Of a stretch of DNA of 64,000 nucleotides, positions 1-12,507 are shown one piece after another. The position numbers were made by a program, and so were the translations under genes. The notes beneath the pieces were generated by a model. That model searched no databases, had not been told where the DNA came from, and was given only the letters and a program-made list of their open reading frames with translations. The stretch is taken from NCBI GenBank assembly GCA_022578605.1, contig MU394147.1, positions 1-64,000 of the forward strand, in the 5' to 3' direction. The DNA is from Camillea tinctor (lineage: Eukaryota > Ascomycota > Sordariomycetes > Xylariales > Xylariaceae). Numbering within the stretch: the first letter of the stretch is position 1; each line of letters starts with the position of its first letter.

Positions 1-327
1 CTGACATGTATACAGCCTATAAAAGATTTTTACGCTTTCCCTATTCCAGGAATAGTTTTGCTCAATTGGCGGAGTTGCACTTACAGGCCTCCGTAGGGTT
101 AGCCAAGATACGTACGGTAAAACTTCCCGAGTTGCAGGCAAGAGATGCAACCATAATCACCAGGTTACCTTGGCTATATAAACTAGCCGTCTAGGTTAAA
201 CAAGTCGAGCGGAATTATTAGAATGCCTATAGTTGTGTAGAGTTACCCACAAACTTCATTACACCAAAGCCGGTCTTGTCAAATACCCTCCAATTTTGAA
301 GTAGACTTCTTTTTCTTGACTAACAGG
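1..327. other. 5' flank of the monooxygenase gene
   Basis: No gene is supported here. The only open frame is short and shows no family features. The last ~100 bases before the start codon at 328 are pyrimidine-rich (TTCTTTTTCTTGAC) and probably form the promoter or 5' UTR of the next gene. Confidence 0.5.
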
Positions 328-1843
328 ATGACAGCAAATGGAACCCCTAATGGCACACCAGCCCGGCCAAAGACAGGAATAAAAGTGGTTATTGTAGGTG
401 CAGGTACGAGTTGACTTATTTTATACCTATTTGTGTTTATGAAAAAAAAAAAAAAACTTTTAAACCTGTTACTCGTCTAATTCTGTGACGGTGTAGGATT
501 TGGTGGTCTTGGTGCGGCAGTAGAATGCCATCGTCAAGGACACGATGTGGAAATATATGAGGCCTTTCCTGAACTCAAGCAACTCGGCGACATTATTTCC
601 TTCGGTCCAAACGCTGGTCGAATTTTCCATCGTTGGTCGGGTGGCCAAATTACGCAACGTATGCGGCCCTTGAGTATTGACTTAAGAAAATACGGATTCA
701 ACATTCATAAGTATGACACGGGAGAGATTGTAATAAACCAAAAGACGCCAGACTACTCAGTAGAGGCGCCAAACTTCAACGGCCACCGGGGCGAACTGCA
801 TGCCGTCGTCTTCAACTATGTGAAGGATGATCTTGGCATACCGATCCACTTAGCTCACAAGATCCAAAATTACTTTGAAGATGACAAGGAATCGGGAATT
901 GTCCTCGAGAGTGGTGAGAGGGTAAGACTTTTCCTGCATTAACTTCTTATTTATATTTATCGTCAACTGAAACTTTTGAAGATCACCGCCGATGTAGTCA
1001 TTGCTTCTGACGGGGTACGATCGAAGGCTCGTAAAGCCGTTCTTGGTTACGAGGACAAGCCTAAAAGTAGTGGATACGCTGTTTGGAGAGCTTGGTAAGT
1101 TGCCGTACCAGGTAATTGATACCTCTTTTGCCATCACTTTCTTACAAGATGGTAAAAGGTTTCCAAATAAAGACATGCTCGCCGACCCATTGACAGCTGA
1201 ATTTTGCAACAATGGAGACACCTTCAACGGCTGGATTGGACCTGATATGCATTTCTTGTTCAGCACTATTAAAGACGGCTCGGATTGCTGTTGGGTGTTA
1301 ACACATCCAGACGAGCACGATATCGATGAGTCGTGGAGCTTTCCTGGAAAGCTCTCTGAAGTCAAGGAGGCTATTAAAGATTGGGATCCCATGTGTACTC
1401 GTATCGTCTCAAAGACTCCTGAGGAGATGCTTGTCGACTGGAAGTTGGTCTATCGCGATCCGTTGCCTACGTGGGTTAGTCCGAAGGGTAGGATACTGTT
1501 ACTAGGTGATTCAGCGCACCCCTTCCTGCCTACAAGTGCTCAGGGGGCGACTCAAGCCCTCGAAGATGGCGTGAGTATTGCTGTCTGCTTACGTCGTGGG
1601 GGTAAGGAGAATGTTCCAATTTCTGTCAGAGCGCATGAAAAGATCAGGTACGAGCGCGTACGGCAGGTCCAAAAAACAGGAGAAACCACCCGGGATATGT
1701 GGCATAAGACCGACTGGGCCAAGGTCAAGGAAAATCCGAAAATCATTCAATTTCCTAGAGAAGACTGGATTTTTGACTTTGATACCGAGAAGAATGCGGA
1801 AGAGACGTACGACGACATTGTTAAGTCATTGACTTCGTCTTAG
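328..1843 (+). CDS. FAD-dependent monooxygenase, salicylate-hydroxylase-like
   Basis: Flavoprotein aromatic hydroxylase of the PHBH/salicylate hydroxylase group, which uses NAD(P)H and O2 to hydroxylate a small ring substrate in the cytosol. Exons 328-403, 497-921, 982-1094 and 1159-1843 join in phase to 432 aa, a normal length for the family. The N-terminal FAD-binding Rossmann motif GAGFGG is at residues 24-29 and is split by intron 1. The DG motif (IASDGVRS) is near 174-181, and the GD motif (LLLGDSAHPF) is near 318-327. Intron 3 needs the downstream acceptor ending at 1158; the nearer AG at 1148 breaks the frame. The gene converges on a sugar transporter with about 240 bases between stop codons. 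Substrate is unknown: salicylate, other hydroxybenzoates or a secondary metabolite are all possible. Motifs and frame are seen; substrate class is family inference. Confidence 0.88.
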
Positions 1844-2082
1844 AAGCTAGATACATTGTTAGATCATTGATATTTCCCTCATCCATTAACACAACTCGTT
1901 ATATCGTATACATTCTAGCTAGCTACTGTATTGAGAACACACAACATCTAGTGTTAAACAGAATCCATGCCTCTCAGACGAAATTTTGAATAGCCTTGAA
2001 CCATCTTCAACTCGCAGAATTGAAGCAAAAAGCCTCCACCTCCATTTCGTAAAGGCGATCTTCGTTCAGTTCAAATATTGGG

Positions 2083-3971
2083 TTATGTTGATGTTTTATC
2101 TTCACTATTCTTACTGGGACCATGTCGCTCTTCAATGTACTCTGCCTTAGGTTTCTCGTTGAGGACAGCATGTGTTCCGGTACAGCGATACTTGCGGAAC
2201 TTGCGAGCGGGCAGACGTGCCTCGAACTGTTATCAAATGATTCGTCAGCTCACAGTTCCTGAAAGAATGCTCTAAAAAAAGGGGGGAGGGGGGAGGGGGG
2301 TTGTGCTTAATCCTACCATCTCATCAATCTCTTCGAGGCTGCGACCCTTGACTTCTGGAAGAAATAGCCATATCCAGATGGCTGCGATAGCACAAGACCC
2401 AGTCCAGATGTAACCATACTTAGGACCCCAATTGAGCTCAGAAGGGTTGATGAAATATGGAGCGGTAAAAGTTGTCAACCACGCTCCGAAGAAGCCAACT
2501 GCCGTCGCGATGCCGAAAGTGTAACTTCGTAGTCGCTGCGACGATATTTCGCCCCCAGAGAGCCATGCATACGTGGATATCATGGCGTTATATGCTACAA
2601 TGTAGACAACACTCATACCCACCAGGATCTTGCCCGACCTCACCGTATTGGGCTCGACGGTGTAAACAATGGCCATAATCAATTGAGATAGACCGCAGAA
2701 AGTGAAGCCCAAGGTCATCATTACCCGGCGACGGCCGAACCGCGTGATAAGGAAGCTATTCGCAAGGAGGGCGGCGACTCCAACTCCTGTAAGGATACAA
2801 GAGTTCTCAAAAGCATTCCCCACGTTTGCCATTTCGAAGAAGTAGGTCCCGTAGGCTGTATGCCAACGTCAACTATGAAAGTAAAAGTACTAGGTAAATA
2901 TTTGGAAACTCACAAATAACAAACATTGCCCCAGATGCCGCCTGTGTAGTCAGGGCCAGCACCGCAATGGTTGTCCTACGACGATCTATGGGGTTTCTGA
3001 AGAGATCCAAATATCCCGTTGTTGCTTGCAGTTGTTCCTCTGCAGCGAGGGTTGTCTTCATCTCTTCCAACTCCTCTGTGACAGACCACCCCTGTGGCCT
3101 TAGCCATTGCAAGGAACGCTCAGCTTCTTCAAAACGACCCTTGGATCCTAGCCAGCGTGGCGACTCGGGTATGAAAAATAGTCCTATCGTAAGGATACCA
3201 GGAACGATGTGGACAATGCCGAGGGGGATAATGTATGCATTTTTATTCGGAATTTTCGCAGCGAAATTGTCGATTATAGTGCCGACGAGGGATCCTGCAG
3301 TAAACAATTAAGACCAATATCAGGACAGATCTTGATGATTATGGCCGACTTACCGACTGAGATCCAATAGGAGAAAAGAGCTATACCCAGTCCCCTATAC
3401 CGGGCAGGGACGCTTTCCTGTCGTGAATTGAGTAAGCAAGCAACGGCAATGGGAGAATGTCTCAGAATCATCTGTTACCTGAATATACAACTGTGCGTGT
3501 GTCATCAGGAGCCCATTAGCTAACCCGATGATCAATCTACCAGCGTATAATCCACCGATATCCGTGGTGGCTTGCATAAGAGCCGTCGAGACGAAGACTC
3601 CCACGCAAGCCGTCCAGAGGGACACCTTGCGGCCGAAATATCTCGCAGTGAAGCCGGCGGAAGAGGAAGATATGAAAGCGCCCAGCACCATCAACGAAGC
3701 GATGAGCTGCTGCCTATCGGCATTTATGTTCCATCCCAAAGGAGTGGAAGGGTCTTCGTTCCCAAATACCTGGATACGCCTTAATAAAAGGATCTGTGAG
3801 CCTTGTCACTAACAAGTTCTTTACCTGCAGGAATCCAACCATAGCCTGGAGACCACCTATGATGCCGAAATCAACACCATATTGGAACGAGCTGAGTGAT
3901 ACAAGGGTGACGGCAACAAGTGCCTTCCAGTGGTCCTTCATCCCAAGTTCCTGGCTCTTCCCTGTCTCCAT
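2083..3971 (-). CDS. MFS sugar/H+ symporter
   Basis: Plasma-membrane sugar transporter of the major facilitator superfamily, 521 aa with about 12 membrane helices. Exons on the minus strand are 3971-3825, 3769-3479, 3417-3354, 3294-2914, 2855-2317 and 2226-2083. Sugar-porter signatures are visible: GRLIIG after helix 4, ESVPARYRG, PESPRWL before the central loop, RFGRRR, and PEVKGRSLEEIDEMF at the end of helix 12. The last exon (FEARLPARKFRKY onward, 47 aa) lies behind a 90-nt intron with a C/T-only run of about 30 bases. Reading through that intron instead would give a false proline-rich C-terminus. The fungal consensus 'EIDEMFEARxPARKF' confirms the splice. Substrate (hexose, disaccharide or other) cannot be read from sequence. 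Confidence 0.9.
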
Positions 3972-4972
3972 TTCTTATTGTTCAGAGATGCCCCTTTTCT
4001 TACACAAATATTTCTTCAAAGATTAAAAATTGTCATATGCGCCAGCTAATAGCGGGAAGAATAATCGAAGATGGGAGAAGAATCTTCGTAGCACTGCATG
4101 ATGCCTAATGGATGTGTCTCTTACAGCGTATCCAAATATGCGTGGCAGCATCTCTTTTTGTTTTCTCAACTGCCGTCCATACCCTCCCTCGTAAGCGAAT
4201 CGAGGACCTCGTATGCCAAGAGGGGAATCAGGGGAGGGGGTTGATCGCCAGCTAGCCCCATGCCCTCCAGATTCTGAACGGAGCGATCATCTCCAGCTTC
4301 CCCGCAAAGTTACATTCCGCATGCGCGCAGGCCAGACTCGCAATTACGGCTAATTGGGCCAGAAGCCTTGGTCATCTCCTTGGTATGGGTAGTAAAATGC
4401 GAATATAAGGTGTTTGGGCTAGGACTTGAACCGAGGCTTTCTACATAGGCATTTCCTGCTGGAATGGCTATCCGGCATACATATTGACCACATCCTAGTG
4501 CCAGGGTCCATTTATGAATACTTCTGTAATAAGGAAATGGTCTTATAGATCCCAGGATGTGCATGTTTCAATTTGCTTCTCTATACCAATCTGAAGGTAT
4601 GGCATTGAACATCTAGGTTAAATATACCCTCTCATAGGAAAGCCTCGGCGATGGAAATATAAGGTGTCTGGGGATTCTGTAGAAACAAAGGCGCAATTGG
4701 ATTTTATTCTCATGTCAACTGTGCCTGTCTTGATAGTGTCGAAATATCGCCTAACCATTCAAGCCCCCCTATTATAATCGCTAGTGTATTATGCACTCTC
4801 TTTTCTACTACACTTCTTTATTGTGTCACTGTCCTATATTATAAATGTTGCAAATGCTGAAAAATAACTCTTCTAGCATGTGAAAAGAAGTATAGAATCC
4901 CTGCTACGATCCTAACTAGGCCACTCCATTTCCGCCTCGTCCCCTACACCTAACTTGGCAATCATCTATGTT
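3972..4972. other. Intergenic, no gene seen
   Basis: About 1 kb between the transporter start and the protease stop. A minus-strand stretch at about 4410-4500 resembles a tRNA T-arm (GGTTCAAGTCC) but does not fold into a cloverleaf. No coding frame looks real. Confidence 0.5.
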
Positions 4973-7900
4973 TTAGTAGTGACCCAAGACCTCGATAACA
5001 GGCGTATCGTACACAGCCCAGCTCTCGGATTTAGCAGGGTCCGCAAAAGGCTTCAGATTCGCGAAACGCATACTATATTTGTCCCAGGAGAATATATATT
5101 AGTAAAACGTCGGTAGAGTGAGTCGTAAAAGCACAAAAGGGAAGGAAAGGGGATCTACTTACGTGTAATTTCCATTCGCGATCTGGCTTCCATTGCCAAG
5201 CTTGCCGAACCACCAGTACTCGTTGGCGGATAAAGTCGTGTACGCGTTCCGTGTTTCGTCTAGAATTGGGTACGTGTAGGTGTCGTTGGGGTCATACAGA
5301 TCTGGGTCAAAGTAGCTGACTTGCCCGGCGCCAGTCCACGATGTAGCGGGACCTACGTATCCGTTCTCGCCGGGGACTAGAGGCCATGTCCACTGAGACT
5401 CCTCCCAATCCGGCTCGAATATCTGTGAAAACCATTGAGGATTAGAGTACTGTTTGTACTATATCATACTGACAAAGTTAAAGTAAAGTATGTTGGCTCT
5501 TACATCCCAGCGGACTTGTCTTGTTCCCCAGATAATCGCGGTGTAGATCTTTGGAAAGTCTTGCGAGGAGCGAGAAAGGTTGAAGGTGTAACTATAAAGA
5601 TTAGTCAATAAGCAGCGTTTGAATTGTTCTGGATAATCAGCTTAGAGATTCTTACTAGGGCTTGTCTTTAATATCTCTAAATTGGACACTGGATCTTGAG
5701 AAAGGATAACCAGCTCGGTAAAGGGAGGCTAATTCTTGTTCTAGGCTAGCAGCAACTCCTGTACGTCTTTTAGTTGTGACCCCTTAAACGCTTGCCTCCT
5801 ATCCCCCATGAATCGTAACTCACCTGCATATGGTACTGATAATTGTTCACCATTGCTTGCTGAAATAATGACCTTTCCTGTATAGAGCGGAACGGAGCTA
5901 GCATTCCATCCGAGCGTGCTAGGATTATCAAAGGAGACGCTGCAAGGAATTCTGTCAGAAAACGATCTTATTTTACTTAAGTTGAAGTCTCAGACTCACC
6001 TAACCGTCTTGGACTCCCCAGGCTTCAAGATAGTAGACTCTGGGAGGGTGACTTTGGGGACGAGTTCCGTCGGAGTGAGTTGACTGAATCTCTTGATACG
6101 AAAGTCATTCTGTGTAGTCGAATCTTGGAACCATGCGAATGTCTCGAAACCTGCCGCGGCTTCCAATGAGAAGTTGTAAGCAACATCTTTTTCACCTGTG
6201 TTCGTCAGCTCGATGTCATGCGACCCCTGGAAATACTGTGTGTCGTTGAGGGCGATCTTTTCAAAGCTGAGTTCCGTTGTGTATTGTACAACCTTGAAAG
6301 CATCCACCAGACCATTACCGATTTGCGCTACAGGGGCAACGAAATCACGGTTGACTGTAGCTCCGTCATACCAAGGAAGCGATCGACCACTAGCTATGAT
6401 ACGACGATGTAGTGTTTTAGCAAAGTCCTTGCCGTGAACTGAACGCCCTCCGTGGACTCCAATGTAGAGAGCAGCGACTCCAGCAATGTAGGGGGTAGCC
6501 TGTGATGTTCCACTGAGGAGTGCGAAAGTGTTGTCCAGATAAGTACTATAAACGAAACCACCCGGCGCTGCGATGTCAGGCTTGACTTGTAAATCATACG
6601 TGCCGCCCCACTGCGTGAAAGAGCTAGCAAGGCCTGCAGATGGGTATTCGATGCCGACCACGGACTCCGGGTTGACGGAGAAGTCCGCAGTAACATTTCC
6701 ACCGGCCTTGACGGTCTCTATAATAGCCGCACCAGAATCTGCGCTGATGATTCCGATAAGTGTATCCGTATTGTCAGTAGCGGGACTGACGAAGCGGTTT
6801 TCATTGTTGTAGAAAAGCATATATTCAGCACCGAGGGCAGCTAGGTTTTCTTGCTTTGTCTGGAATGAGCAGGTACCACGTCGAACCAAGGGGATTACGC
6901 CAACTAGGCTAGCTGTTCCATTCGGATACGGCTGGCATCCATCAGCGGGGTCGGAAGTGTTGAAGTTCAAGGGCCGGATTGGCCAGTCCTTAACCTGAGC
7001 TGGGAAGTAAAGGGTAGAAGGCAGGTAGCCAATCGTCGTCTTGTTAGTCGTTCCATCGAGAATAAACGTCGCTCCGAAGGGAGAGGCCGCAATACTATCT
7101 GCATCAACGGAGGCCACGCCAAGAACATTGGTTCCGGCAGACCCTGTAGATCCGAAAAATGGCCCATCCTCTCCGGAGTTACCAGCGGCAATCGTCACGA
7201 CGATGCCTTCGTCGACAATGCGCGAGGCCACTTCCGCCCAGGCGTCAGTGGACCACCCACCGGGAGACCCAACACTAGCGGTGATGATGTCGACGCTATC
7301 ATTGTATGCTCGTAGGAAAGCGTCGATGAGGGTTGCTTCATCGGTGCCGTCTACTTGACTGAAGACCTTGTAGGAGTTAATAGTCGCTTCCGGTGCAACG
7401 CCGGTCCAGTTGTCCGACTTGCCAGCAACTATACCAGAAACATGCGTACCGTGTCCTATATTGTCCCTGGGATCATCGTCAGGCACCTTAGCACTTCCAT
7501 CTGCAGGCCAATACCCATCACCAGCAAAGTCATAACCTCCCGCGACTTTGAAGCCGGGGCCAAAGCCGCCGCCAAGAGCAGGGTGAGTGTATAACGTGCC
7601 GCTGTCGACCACACCCACAACGACCCCCTTTCCATAGATCCCTAAGTCGTGAAGCTTGTTAACCCCAGTGGAATTGTGTGCTGTATAGTTCACGGCCGAT
7701 GCATCGTTACTGAACGACTGGGGCTCGATGGGGCCGAGTTGAAGTCGTTTGTTTGGCCAAACACGCTTGATACCAGCTACTACACTTAGGGACTCCGCAG
7801 TGTAGGCATCTGTCTCGATGCTAGCACCAGAGAATATATCGCTATCGTATGTTTTTAGAATCTGAATCTTCTCATTCGAAGCAATACCCTCGCGTTGTCG

Positions 7901-8099
7901 CAGCGATCCCTATCCTCGCATTAGATATCATAGTCTGGCTTTCTCCTTAAAAGAAGTTCCTTACCTTCTCATATTCGACGATAAATCCCTTGGCAATAGG
8001 TGCTGTGCTACTGGCAGTTATTTCCGCAATGTTGCTTGCCGCGAACACCTCACCAGCGGCGACGAGTGCCAGAACACTTGCAACATTGGCGAAGTGCAT
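4973..8099 (-). CDS. Secreted subtilisin-like serine protease (S8) with PA domain
   Basis: Extracellular endopeptidase of the subtilase S8A group, 903 aa. Exons on the minus strand: 8099-7965, 7909-6000, 5939-5824, 5758-5656, 5591-5504, 5422-5163 and 5072-4973, all in phase. A signal peptide occupies about residues 1-20 (hydrophobic, ending VFA-A), followed by an I9-type propeptide beginning GFIVEYEK. The catalytic triad is Asp147 (VVGVVDSG), His198 (GHGTHVSG) and Ser514 (LLSGTSQATP), with the oxyanion Asn in TIAAGNSGEDG. A protease-associated domain is inserted between His and Ser (RGTCSFQTKQENLAALG), and a C-terminal Fn3-like region with many N-glycosylation sequons follows. The layout resembles Bacillus Vpr-type minor extracellular proteases and their fungal relatives. 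Likely role is nutritional or host-tissue proteolysis. Confidence 0.93.
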
Positions 8100-10087
8100 T
8101 TTGGTTATTGAATTCAGGTGTGGATGTCTGATGCCTACACGGAGTAGGAGATGAAGGAGGCCAGAGATTGTGGCTTTGAATGTTCATCATAATCACCATC
8201 ATTTAATCCAAATGCAACATTTCCTCATTCCGCTTCATGCTGCCGTGCTTGCCGACACGGGTGATAAGAACGAAGCACCATGCATCCGACATCGCGGTTC
8301 TGGAGGTTTTTGATACGAGCTGCACCATTCAGGAGCCAAATCTACCTGGTCATGTTCATACAAAAAATCCCGTATATCGTGAGATTCTTTAGGCGACGTG
8401 CCTGTCGGGTGACCTCGTCTTGTCGTCGAGTATGCAGGAACCACCAAAGCTTAGTGTTCTTAGCAACAGGGTTAGACGCTTGGAATACAACCTGAGGGCT
8501 TCAGACCTACCTTATTCGGAACCTCCTCATTGTCAAATATACCGGGTTACGGTAAGGCCTTTAAGTAGGCTTCCTGATGTAACGTGACCTAGGTTGGGGA
8601 GAGCCTTGAAGCCTTGATAGGAACATCCGATGCCAAGGATTAATACGAGACGCGCCTTATTACCGGGGTGCATTGCACAATCATCGAATTGCCATATCAG
8701 TTCTGTCGCCATGTTCCCAAGCTGCATGCTAACCAACTTACAGCAATGAAATACGATGGAAAATCGGAATGTTGATATTTTGAAGAGCCGAACCCAAGTC
8801 CCGTCCCCAGACTTACTTGATTCGTAGCTATCATCGTCAATGGGTACGGTGTGCTAACGTAATACGCCGCATCATCGTAGGAATTATAGGAAAACAAAAG
8901 ATAGGTTACATTGAATAGCGGTCGATGCCAAGCTTTTACGAAAAAGAACAACAAGTAAACTCGAGAGTTATAAGTTGTGTCAAAGGTTTCCTTCCTGGCC
9001 GTGCCTAATATATATAAATAGCTAGGTATATAAAACCAGTATTCCTTATTAGGGCACCATAACTTCTCGTTATTTCGGTGTAGGATAATGAATATGTTTA
9101 CCCATAGAAGCTGTATATATATATATCATCTCCATCACAGCCTACAATGATATAGTGAACGCTCTTGCCAAATAGCTCTAGGTTTAGGATATTTGATAAT
9201 GCCCCGTATTGTACTCGCAACCGCTCTTCTAGGTCCTCAATATCTCATGTTAAGAAGGCCGAGCATTGAAGAACTTAGGTCAGATAATTACAGTGATGCC
9301 GTTGTATGGGAGACAAGAACAACAATTATCTATAACATAGGTTAGTTGTTTACATATTACACACGACTTGTGAGGGGTTAGGAAGGAAGAGAGAAGGTTC
9401 CTGTATGTACGGAGTAGGTAACCTTGACATCCGTAGTTGCAGTCTAGTCTATTGCACAATAACATATTAATTACCTGAGCATTTGTGTTTGGTCTCTTGT
9501 GACAGTGCATCTTGCAAAATACAAGGATAAGATATGCTACTTCATAATAGTTCTAAGATGGACGGAAACTAAACATGATCCTTCTTTTTGTATTCAACCT
9601 GGAGATCTAATTGCTACTCTTTCTTTCTAAGAAGAGGGTATAATCAGAACAAAAACTCCAAGCCGATAATGATCCTATAACCTGTACTATCTATCTTAAT
9701 GTTACCAATAGGAAGCTGACGGTCGTAAAGCATGATTGGTTGTGGCTTCTCGGCTGATATGAATCCAGAAGACTTCAAATGATGGGGAAATGTAACCAGA
9801 CAGCTAATAGCCATTGTGACAATTATGCCCGAATCATAGCTATACACATATAACCTGATCCAATGGGAAATCTATACAAGTGGCGTGTAGTAACCTCTTT
9901 ATATTAAGGCATCCAGTTTTAGGTACCATGATTTGGCCCTTGTCCGGCAGTTAAAAGCAGACTTTTCGTGGGCTTCTTATATATGGCCACTACCTTCTTT
10001 CACCACCCAAGTCCATTGCCATGATACGACTGGATAGTCTTACCCTTAGCTCATATGTATTAAGTTGATACCTACTAATCTTTCAAC
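8100..10087. other. Intergenic, AT-rich, no gene seen
   Basis: Nearly 2 kb upstream of both the protease and the divergent DUF1996 gene. Only short open frames without family features occur. A TA-repeat lies near 9115-9125. The region must hold the promoters of both flanking genes, but no specific element is convincing. Confidence 0.5.
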
Positions 10088-11129
10088 ATGCGAGCCGTTA
10101 TCTCCGTAACCATCTTTGGAGGGTTTTCCGTCGCTCTTACTGACATTGAACACAAACCATTTATGCGCAAGAATATAGACCCCATCGTCTATCCTGGAAA
10201 ATATGTATCTCATATGCATTCGTTCTACGGTTCAGATGTTATAACAAAGGATCTTCCAACGACAGCCGAGCTACAGAAGGGTTGCCCATCGGGCGAGAAT
10301 CCCAACGACCTTTCTGTGTATTGTTTGTTTCCAAGCTTTCTTCTACAACTTATACCAATTAGACTAATCGGAATACTCAGGGGCACCGACCCTCTACTAC
10401 GTGAACGGGGACAACTATACTGAGATCTATCCGGCGACATTCAAGACCTACTATGAACAAATAGATCATGCGGAGATTCCGTTCCCACCAAACTTCTACG
10501 CCGTCGCTGGCAATGCTAGTGCTATCAGTCAAAGCGACATCGACGAGAAGATCACTGCCATCACGTGGTGGTGCGATGGAAACGGACCCGAAGATCGTAA
10601 CACCCGGCCGCGGGCCGCATTTCCACGGTCGACCTGCAGTGCTCACATGCAGGCGATCGTACGCTTTCCGGATTGCGTGAACCCAGACAAAATAACAGAA
10701 TATACATACGCCGCCGCAAATCAAGGACGCTGCCCAACAGGCATGAAGCGCATGCCGTCTTTGCGTTTCTCGGTCCGATATGACACGCGCCGCGCCATCC
10801 CCCAAGGCTGGAGCGGCGTTCCGCCGATCAAGCTCGCATGTGGAGAAGTAAGTCCGATTTGTGTTCCAGTCCTTTCGTAGATACCAGACAGGCTTACCAT
10901 AATTATTACATAGATCGGTGACGGGTACTGCTTCCACGGAGACTTTATCAACGGTTGGTATGAGGATGCGGCGCAAACCATGCTCAAAGCCAAGGGTCAA
11001 GGGTTCATGAGAATCGATGGGGCGCACGGAAATGGGAAGCAGTATAGTAATTGCAAGGCTGAAGATGCGGACCCGGAGAACGGTACCAGCGATTATCACG
11101 AGAGCCTTGAGATGATGAGCGAGATGTAA
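10088..11129 (+). CDS. DUF1996 domain-containing protein
   Basis: Member of the fungal DUF1996 (WSC-associated) family of probably secreted proteins with unknown activity, 305 aa. Exons 10088-10322, 10381-10847 and 10914-11129 join in phase. The start has a short hydrophobic leader (MRAVISVTIFGGFSVAL). Family hallmarks follow: DPIVYPGKYVSHMHSFYGS, the ELQKGCPSGENPNDLS segment, W-A-P-TLYYVNGD across the first intron, and a C-terminal GDGYCFHGDFINGWYE. Several conserved cysteines are present. The copy lacks the Ser/Thr-rich or WSC C-terminal extension found in many homologues. The leader is shorter than usual, so an upstream exon cannot be excluded. Confidence 0.86.
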
Positions 11130-11835
11130 GAAGGCCGGGTTGGGAATATGGTGTTAATTTCATTCTCTGCCTAGAACTTCAAATCGGTTGGATCATCAGT
11201 CTTGGAGGGGTGGATCAATACTTCAAGTTAGCCCTACCAGTGGTAACCACTTAACACCAATGTGTCACTGCTCTAGGTTAGGAAAATATCACACATCACA
11301 TAGAGTCAAGTAATGCTAGCTAGAGTATAATCACGTCTCTTGTCTCTACTATTAGGTATAATAACAGAAAATTCGTTTCTAGAGTTTAGGCAAACGTCGT
11401 TTCGTGGTTTCTAGTAACCACACCCCTGTACCAACTCGTATTCAAGGTGTCGCCATTGGTCGAGCCTCCTCGGTTACGTATAAGGAGTGTATCACGTTGC
11501 TAGGGTGTCACGACTACATCAAATTTGGCAGCTATACTTGTTCTTACATGAGGCATATCCGCCAAAGATATGCTCTAGGCTAGGAGCGACGACTTTGTAA
11601 TATCCCTCCTACCCCTGGGACTACCTATATCGAAAGACAAGAGATAAAGCATGGGGTTACTTGGTTACATGGCAAGGTTCTCTAACACTGTATTACTTTA
11701 GCCGCGCGAATCAAAACTGGATTCATAGATGATAGAAGCAAAATTGTAATATATTGTGACAACTGGAGGACCTGCCTCGATGGGAAGCTATATGATGATA
11801 TCAACTACAACGTGCTACTCACTCATCCTTATTTC
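11130..11835. other. Intergenic, no gene seen
   Basis: Spacer between the 3' ends of the DUF1996 gene and the convergent membrane hypothetical. AT-rich, no convincing coding frame or repeat. Confidence 0.5.
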
Positions 11836-12507
11836 TCATTTAGCGTTAGGAACGTTCTTCCCTATGAGAAAAGCTTTCGGGGGTTCCGCTGGAACCGAAT
11901 TAGCGAAGCCGTGAGTCTTGCCGGATTGGCTCCGAGATGTATCATTCAAACCCTGTTCTTGATCGACCTGGTTGTGCGGGCTAGTTGGCCTAGAATTGAG
12001 GTTAATAGAGTATAATCTCAAAGAGTTACGTGTATAGAACGGCCAATCTGACTCCATCGCTAGCGGCGTCTCGGATGCTGCCGGCAAGAGCGGAGGCTGT
12101 GATGCGGGCTTTTCTCTTTGACGGGGTTTGAAAGCCTGGGCTACCTTCTGTGTCAGTTGGCCAAATAGAGGTCTTCCTGGACGGTGCTCTTCTGTATACA
12201 AAGCTGAGTCGATGGACGACGAAGCCCATGAGGAAACGGACTTTCGATAGTGTGATCTATTACCACGGGTTATGCCAGTCATCTTCCACGGTGTACGTCT
12301 TCCACCTTCTTCGACCGCGCGTTCCTCTCCTGAGCTGGTATGAACCTCACGCTGGCGACATCGAATTTCGTGTACTATAAGTGCCCAACAAATTGCTAGT
12401 ATAATCAGGTAGGAGAATAGGAAGCCAACGAGAATCCCCTGGCTTTTACTATCAAGCCCCTCTACTTCCGAACCCGAGGGCTCATCGCGGGGTATAGCTA
12501 GTCTCAT
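11836..12507 (-). CDS. Hypothetical single-pass membrane protein
   Basis: Uninterrupted frame of 223 aa from the ATG at 12507; in-frame codons upstream offer only a non-ATG start. One strong transmembrane helix lies near residues 27-50 (GILVGFLFSYLIILAICWAL), followed by a basic, Ser/Pro/Arg-rich tail, so the N-terminus is probably outside and the tail cytosolic. I recognise no family. Low-complexity composition and the absence of introns leave open that it is not a real gene, but the helix plus positive flank (HEIRCRQR) argues for one. Confidence 0.5.
   Translation of the reverse strand: MRLAIPRDEPSGSEVEGLDSKSQGILVGFLFSYLIILAICWALIVHEIRCRQREVHTSSGEERAVEEGGRRTPWKMTGITRGNRSHYRKSVSSWASSSIDSALYTEEHRPGRPLFGQLTQKVAQAFKPRQREKPASQPPLLPAASETPLAMESDWPFYTRNSLRLYSINLNSRPTSPHNQVDQEQGLNDTSRSQSGKTHGFANSVPAEPPKAFLIGKNVPNAK

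Noticed and set aside
4410..4500. Minus-strand tRNA-like stretch with GGTTCAAGTCC
   Set aside because: No matching 5' acceptor strand to pair with the 3' CCCAAACACC, and the T-stem has a mismatch. No cloverleaf can be drawn.
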